Source of the DNA: Aeromicrobium endophyticum | Lineage (GTDB): Bacteria > Actinomycetota > Actinomycetes > Propionibacteriales > Nocardioidaceae | Assembly (NCBI RefSeq): GCF_003586285.1 | Contig: NZ_QUBR01000001.1 | Coordinates: 248,001-312,000, forward strand | Reading direction: 5' to 3' | DNA length: 64,000 nucleotides | Shown here: in pieces, positions 63,114-64,000 of the stretch | How the letters are laid out: every line of letters starts with the position of its first letter | Numbering within the stretch: the first letter of the stretch is position 1 | Notes under the pieces: model-generated | Seen by the model: the letters and a program-made list of their open reading frames with translations, nothing else | The model's database searches: none | Told to the model about the DNA's origin: nothing | Program-made: the position numbers and the translations under genes

Positions 63114-64000
63114 CGTCTCCAGTCGCGGACGTCGTCGAGCTCGCCGTCGTGGAAGGCGGCCAGGGTCGCGGGCAGCGCCTGGGCGACGGCCGATGCGGTG
63201 ACCGGTCCGCCGCGATTGGCGCGCACGCTGGCCGCCCCGTGCAGGAATGCCGCGATCGAACCCGCGTCGTGCGGATCGGCGCCGGAGGCCAGCAGCGAGC
63301 CCGCCAGGCCCGCGAGGACGTCGCCCGATCCGGCCGTGCCCAGCCACGGCGACCCGGTGAGGTTGACGCGGGTCGTGCGGCCCGGGGTGGCCACCAGGGT
63401 GCGCGCCCCCTTGAGCAGCACCGTCGCGCCCCAGCGCTCGGCCGCGGCGGTGGCGTGGCGCAGCGGCTCGGCCTCGATCGCGTCGCGTCGGGTGCCCAGC
63501 ATGTCGGCGAGCTCGCCGGCGTGAGGCGTCAGCAGGGCCGGGACGTCGAAGGAGTCGGGCAGGTGCTGCAGCGCGCTGGCGTCGACGACCACGGCGACAC
63601 CGTCGTCGAGGGCGGCCGTGAGCTGCTGCTCGGCATCGTCGCCCCCGCCCGGGCCCACGACCCACGCCTGCACGCGTCCGCGTCCTGCGACCACCTCGGG
63701 TGCGCGATCGACGACCCGGCGGCTCAGCTCGGCGTCGCCCACGAAGCGGACCATGCCGGCCATGCCGGTGAGTGCCCCCGCGACGCACAGGTGCGCCGCG
63801 CCGGCGTACTGCGACGACCCGGCCGCGATGCCCACGACCCCCCGCGAGTACTTCTGGCTGGCCGGCTCGCGCAGCCACGCGAACGTCTCGACCAGCAGGT
63901 GGCCGTCGGACGCCTCGATCGCCTCGACGCTGGCCTGCGGGAGGTGCGGGCCGAGGCCGATGTCGACGAGCTGGGCGATCGAGGCATCGCCCCACCCGGC
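63110..64000 (-). CDS. nnr: NAD(P)H-hydrate dehydratase domain protein, 5' end outside the window
   Basis: 297 codons are visible from the window edge to TGA 63110. The ribokinase-like YjeF C-terminal domain has GVVGIAAGSSQYAGAAHL, LTPHAGELADMLG, VLLKGARTLVATPG and GTAGSGDVLAGLAGSLLASG (catalytic Asp). It repairs hydrated NADH and NADPH using ADP or ATP. The first visible residues (IAQLVDIGLGPHLPQASVEAIE) look like the linker after an epimerase domain, so the full gene is probably bifunctional. It shares ATGA with alr. Confidence 0.92.
   Translation of the reverse strand, partial: AGWGDASIAQLVDIGLGPHLPQASVEAIEASDGHLLVETFAWLREPASQKYSRGVVGIAAGSSQYAGAAHLCVAGALTGMAGMVRFVGDAELSRRVVDRAPEVVAGRGRVQAWVVGPGGGDDAEQQLTAALDDGVAVVVDASALQHLPDSFDVPALLTPHAGELADMLGTRRDAIEAEPLRHATAAAERWGATVLLKGARTLVATPGRTTRVNLTGSPWLGTAGSGDVLAGLAGSLLASGADPHDAGSIAAFLHGAASVRANRGGPVTASAVAQALPATLAAFHDGELDDVRDWRR

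Overview
The window is about 70% G+C, and its genes are closely packed, often overlap by ATGA or GTGA, and start with ATG, GTG or TTG. Together with the gene content (SARP regulator, PspC histidine kinase, GAF-ANTAR protein, DUF222-HNH nuclease, GroEL1 with a His-rich tail, DUF5709, GuaB3) this points to a high-GC actinomycete. A member of the Nocardioidaceae (Aeromicrobium or Nocardioides type) is my inference; no rRNA is present to test it. No tRNA, rRNA, CRISPR array, transposase or phage gene was seen. The window looks like an ordinary chromosomal segment.

Bases 1-32,700 are a mosaic of short transcription units, many of them convergent with gaps of 3-15 bp. In order they are: the start of a B12-domain-like gene, an M23 peptidase, a DUF559 protein between two palindromic repeats, PcrA helicase, GNAT/GntR, a first zwf, a Na+/H+ antiporter, a DrrAB-type ABC exporter, an AraC/SARP/M14 cluster, a two-component PspC envelope-stress locus, glycerophosphodiesterase and gamma-glutamyltransferase, a GAF-ANTAR protein, a second zwf overlapping a GH15 hydrolase, redox and hydrolase genes, and a DUF222-HNH nuclease carrying short dispersed repeats.

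Bases 32,790-63,113 hold a minus-strand backbone in the order guaA, choD-like, guaB3, guaB, groEL, groES, tsaD, rimI, tsaB, tsaE, alr. From memory, this is the order in Mycobacterium tuberculosis (Rv3396c to Rv3423c). Accessory genes are set into it: efeOB, a NYN-domain protein, a TetR regulator, a siderophore-reductase operon with two substrate-binding lipoproteins, an RNB nuclease, pxpABC, a GH3 enzyme and a lipid acyltransferase unit. The backbone supplies GMP synthesis, chaperonin, the t6A37 tRNA-modification proteins TsaB, TsaD and TsaE, RimI and D-alanine supply. The accessory units add iron uptake and 5-oxoproline recycling.

Two regulatory themes can be read directly. First, about twenty genes have a TANNNT-type -10 hexamer ending 6-8 nt (10 nt in one case) before the start codon, with no Shine-Dalgarno sequence, which is the signature of leaderless transcripts. 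This decides several start codons (guaA, the RNB nuclease, zwf2, guaB3, plsC-like). Second, classical operators are recognisable: a CIRCE element before groES, a DtxR/IdeR-type iron box before the siderophore operon and a weaker pair before efeO. Two perfect dyads exactly 21 bp apart lie over the choD-like promoter. Other notable items are a ridA remnant with its middle deleted, a GNAT-TsaE fusion, GuaB3 with His in place of the catalytic Cys, and a strong hairpin between groES and groEL.
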